From Nitzschia sp. pyKryTriq1 (Eukaryota > Bacillariophyta > Bacillariophyceae > Bacillariales > Bacillariaceae): 64,000 nucleotides of DNA. Numbering within the stretch: the stretch's first letter is position 1; each line of letters opens with the position of its first letter. The position numbers were made by a program, and so were the translations under genes. Under the pieces are notes generated by a model. That model worked only from the letters and a program-made list of their open reading frames with translations. It was not told where the DNA came from and ran no database searches. The DNA lies in the NCBI GenBank assembly GCA_956465555.1, contig OY101127.1, positions 682,001 through 746,000 on the forward strand, given 5' to 3'. Of the stretch, positions 62,573-64,000 are shown piece by piece.

Positions 62573-62675
62573 CTTGGCTGTCGTTGTTTAGTTATAGAAA
62601 TGCAATGAACAAAGTTGTTGCGAAAGGAGCCGTTGGATGTCGTCTTGTCGTGGGAACCGCAGGGAAGCCCGCAGG

Positions 62676-63012
62676 TATACCAGTACGAGTAGAAAAGCTT
62701 ACCGGTGCGGTACCAGTGCTGTAAGTTCATTCGTACCGGTACCGGCGTATGGGTACCGGGTACCGGTACGCTGCACAGTACGAGTCGTCCAGGACAGTAC
62801 CGGGTACAGTACAAGTACATAAAAGCCTGGTACGCGCAGTTTGCCTGCTTTTTTTCTGCCTTGGTTGCTTCTGCCGTTGACTAAACCGTGGACGCCGAAG
62901 CGCGGCGAGCGACGACGTCGTCTTCTACCAGTGCTAAGTACATACACGTACCTGTGCTACCAGGTCTACTCGTACCTGGTACTGTACCTGGTACAAGTAT
63001 GTACTGTACACG
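62676..63012. repeat. GTAC/ACCGGT palindrome islands upstream of Rab1
   Basis: Two clusters, 62676-62830 and 62935-63012, containing TACCGGTACCGGCGTATGGG and GTACCTGGTACTGTACCTGG among others. They start about 105 bp 5' of the Rab1 ATG. Confidence 0.8.
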
Positions 63013-63538
63013 ATCCGCCATGGGGAGGCGCACGTCGCACGCAGCGCTTTCTCGCGACATCATGTCAGCGAGCGCGCGGGCGGGTTTCGAGTTTTTTGAG
63101 TCCTGCTACGCGTCTGTCAACGACTGCGTCAGCTCGCCGTGCTTCCCGCGGATCCCTGCGTGATACCGGTACGTATTGGGTAAGGGGGTGTACTACTTTG
63201 GCTGGTTCGACCGAATCTGTCGGGCGAAACCAGTGGGCGGGTGGGCGGGCTTACAAAAAAACTATTGCTCCCAACGACGCTGTCGTTGCTCGTAATGATC
63301 TACCTCGTTGGGTAGAGAGTCAATAATGATTGTGAGCGGTTGGTGTGGTTGCTGTTGTTGTTGCTGCTGCTTCCCGACTCAACCGCTCTGATGAGCTCGT
63401 CCCAAGTACACCGGTACTACTCTACCGTGTAGTACCGCCGGTACCGGTACCGGTACCCGGTACTACAGTAGTAGTAGCTCCTACTACTCTCTCTCTACTC
63501 TATTAGTCTGGCGTGGCTAGTATCGTTCCAGCGGAAGA

Positions 63539-63916
63539 GAGATTCATTGCTCTCGACCGTCAAGGTAGTAACTAAATTAGACAGTGCACTTGTTCGCTGC
63601 TTTACGATATAGTACTACTACTAGTAGTAGCTATCGTAAACTTGTTCTCTGCTACTCGTAGTGAGAGATACTGTGAGAAATATACTACAATTGACTAGTC
63701 CAGAGAGCCTAGCTACTCCTGTAGAAGAATAGATCAATGCATACTGCAACTTCCTGAAGAACGAATAACAAGACGTGGTGGAAAATCATCAGAAGCTACA
63801 TAACATGCATTCTCCCCGGTGGCTACAGTCTATGGTGCTACTATTCCAAAATCAGCGAAAAAGTGCACTGTCTAATTTTACAGCTACCTTCTTCTTGACG
63901 GTCGAGAAGGAATCTC
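63539..63916. mobile_element. Small inverted-repeat element (MITE-like)
   Basis: The left end GAGATTCATTGCTCTCGACC...GTCAAG, then AAATTAGACAGTGCACTTGT...TCGCTG, is mirrored at the right end on the other strand (GAGATTCCTTCTCGACCGTC...AAG, then AAATTAGACAGTGCACTTTT...TCGCTG), with small gaps; arms of about 60-80 bp and a total of 378 bp. A single end-like copy is present at 25262-25297. The size and missing coding capacity fit a MITE. No target-site duplication could be assigned with confidence. Confidence 0.6.
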
Positions 63917-64000
63917 ACTTGCACCGGACACGAAGTGGCAACTACAAGGACAGTTGCAGCTACAGTATTGACTGGTGGCTACCATGTGTAGTGATACCGG

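Larger units (their letters stand above)
62573..64000. other. Terminal spacer: GTAC islands and inverted-repeat element
   Basis: 1.4 kb. GTAC/ACCGGT islands at 62676-62830, 62935-63012 and 63405-63470 (the last with GCCGGTACCGGTACCGGTAC). Positions 63539-63916 form an inverted-repeat element. CTACTACT/AGTAGTAG runs occur near 63465-63500 and 63614-63632. No gene supported. Confidence 0.6.

Overview
This is a nuclear window from a photosynthetic stramenopile, most likely a diatom. The reasons are the gene content (HSF-type regulator, CDPKs with long C-terminal tails, red-lineage endomembrane genes), the compact layout and the short introns: about 70-110 bp in most genes, with a few of 185-436 bp, all GT-AG. 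The retroelement fragments also look like those of diatoms. The species cannot be named from the sequence alone. Twenty-four protein genes can be supported. Ten of them are split by introns, and for these I worked out the splice joints from the donor and acceptor sites, the reading phase and protein alignment between relatives.

Layout. 0-12 kb: ribosome biogenesis factor NSA2; a tandem pair of unrecognised four-helix membrane proteins; a RoxA/YcfD-like ribosomal oxygenase; an HSF transcription factor; a membrane-anchored thioredoxin-fold protein. 12-25 kb: a retroelement fragment, a mitochondrial acyl-CoA dehydrogenase, a type II membrane protein, XPG/RAD2 endonuclease, signal peptidase subunit SPC25/SPCS2, an SLC35B-type nucleotide-sugar/PAPS transporter and a Sar1-like GTPase. 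26-34 kb: an unidentified conserved gene, a proteasome alpha-like protein with a signal peptide, a DDE transposase remnant, importin beta and a small probably mitochondrial protein. 34-46 kb: two paralogous myristoylated CDPKs on either side of an RNA m5U methyltransferase. 47-57 kb: a protein with an internal domain duplication, a DNA element with perfect 111-bp inverted repeats, a C-terminal-motor kinesin and a hypothetical protein. 57-64 kb: a tandem-repeat cluster, an ATP23-like protein that lacks the protease motif, a second retroelement fragment, Rab1, and a small inverted-repeat element.

The genes form no operon-like pathway. Several belong to endomembrane traffic (Sar1, Rab1, signal peptidase, SLC35B carrier), nuclear transport (importin beta), calcium signalling (two CDPKs), mitochondrial metabolism (acyl-CoA dehydrogenase, possibly two more) and ribosome or RNA modification (NSA2, RoxA-like, TrmA-like). 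This is the usual mixture in a eukaryotic chromosome arm.

The most distinctive non-coding feature is a set of islands built from the palindromic words GTAC, GGTACC, TACCGGTA and GTACTGTAC. They sit mainly in intergenic spacers, often just 5' of genes. Other structures the genes do not explain are several long hairpins, exact tandem duplications (76 bp x2, 296 bp x3, 265 bp x2, 63 bp x2), a 50-bp direct repeat and two inverted-repeat elements. No tRNA, rRNA or CRISPR array was seen.
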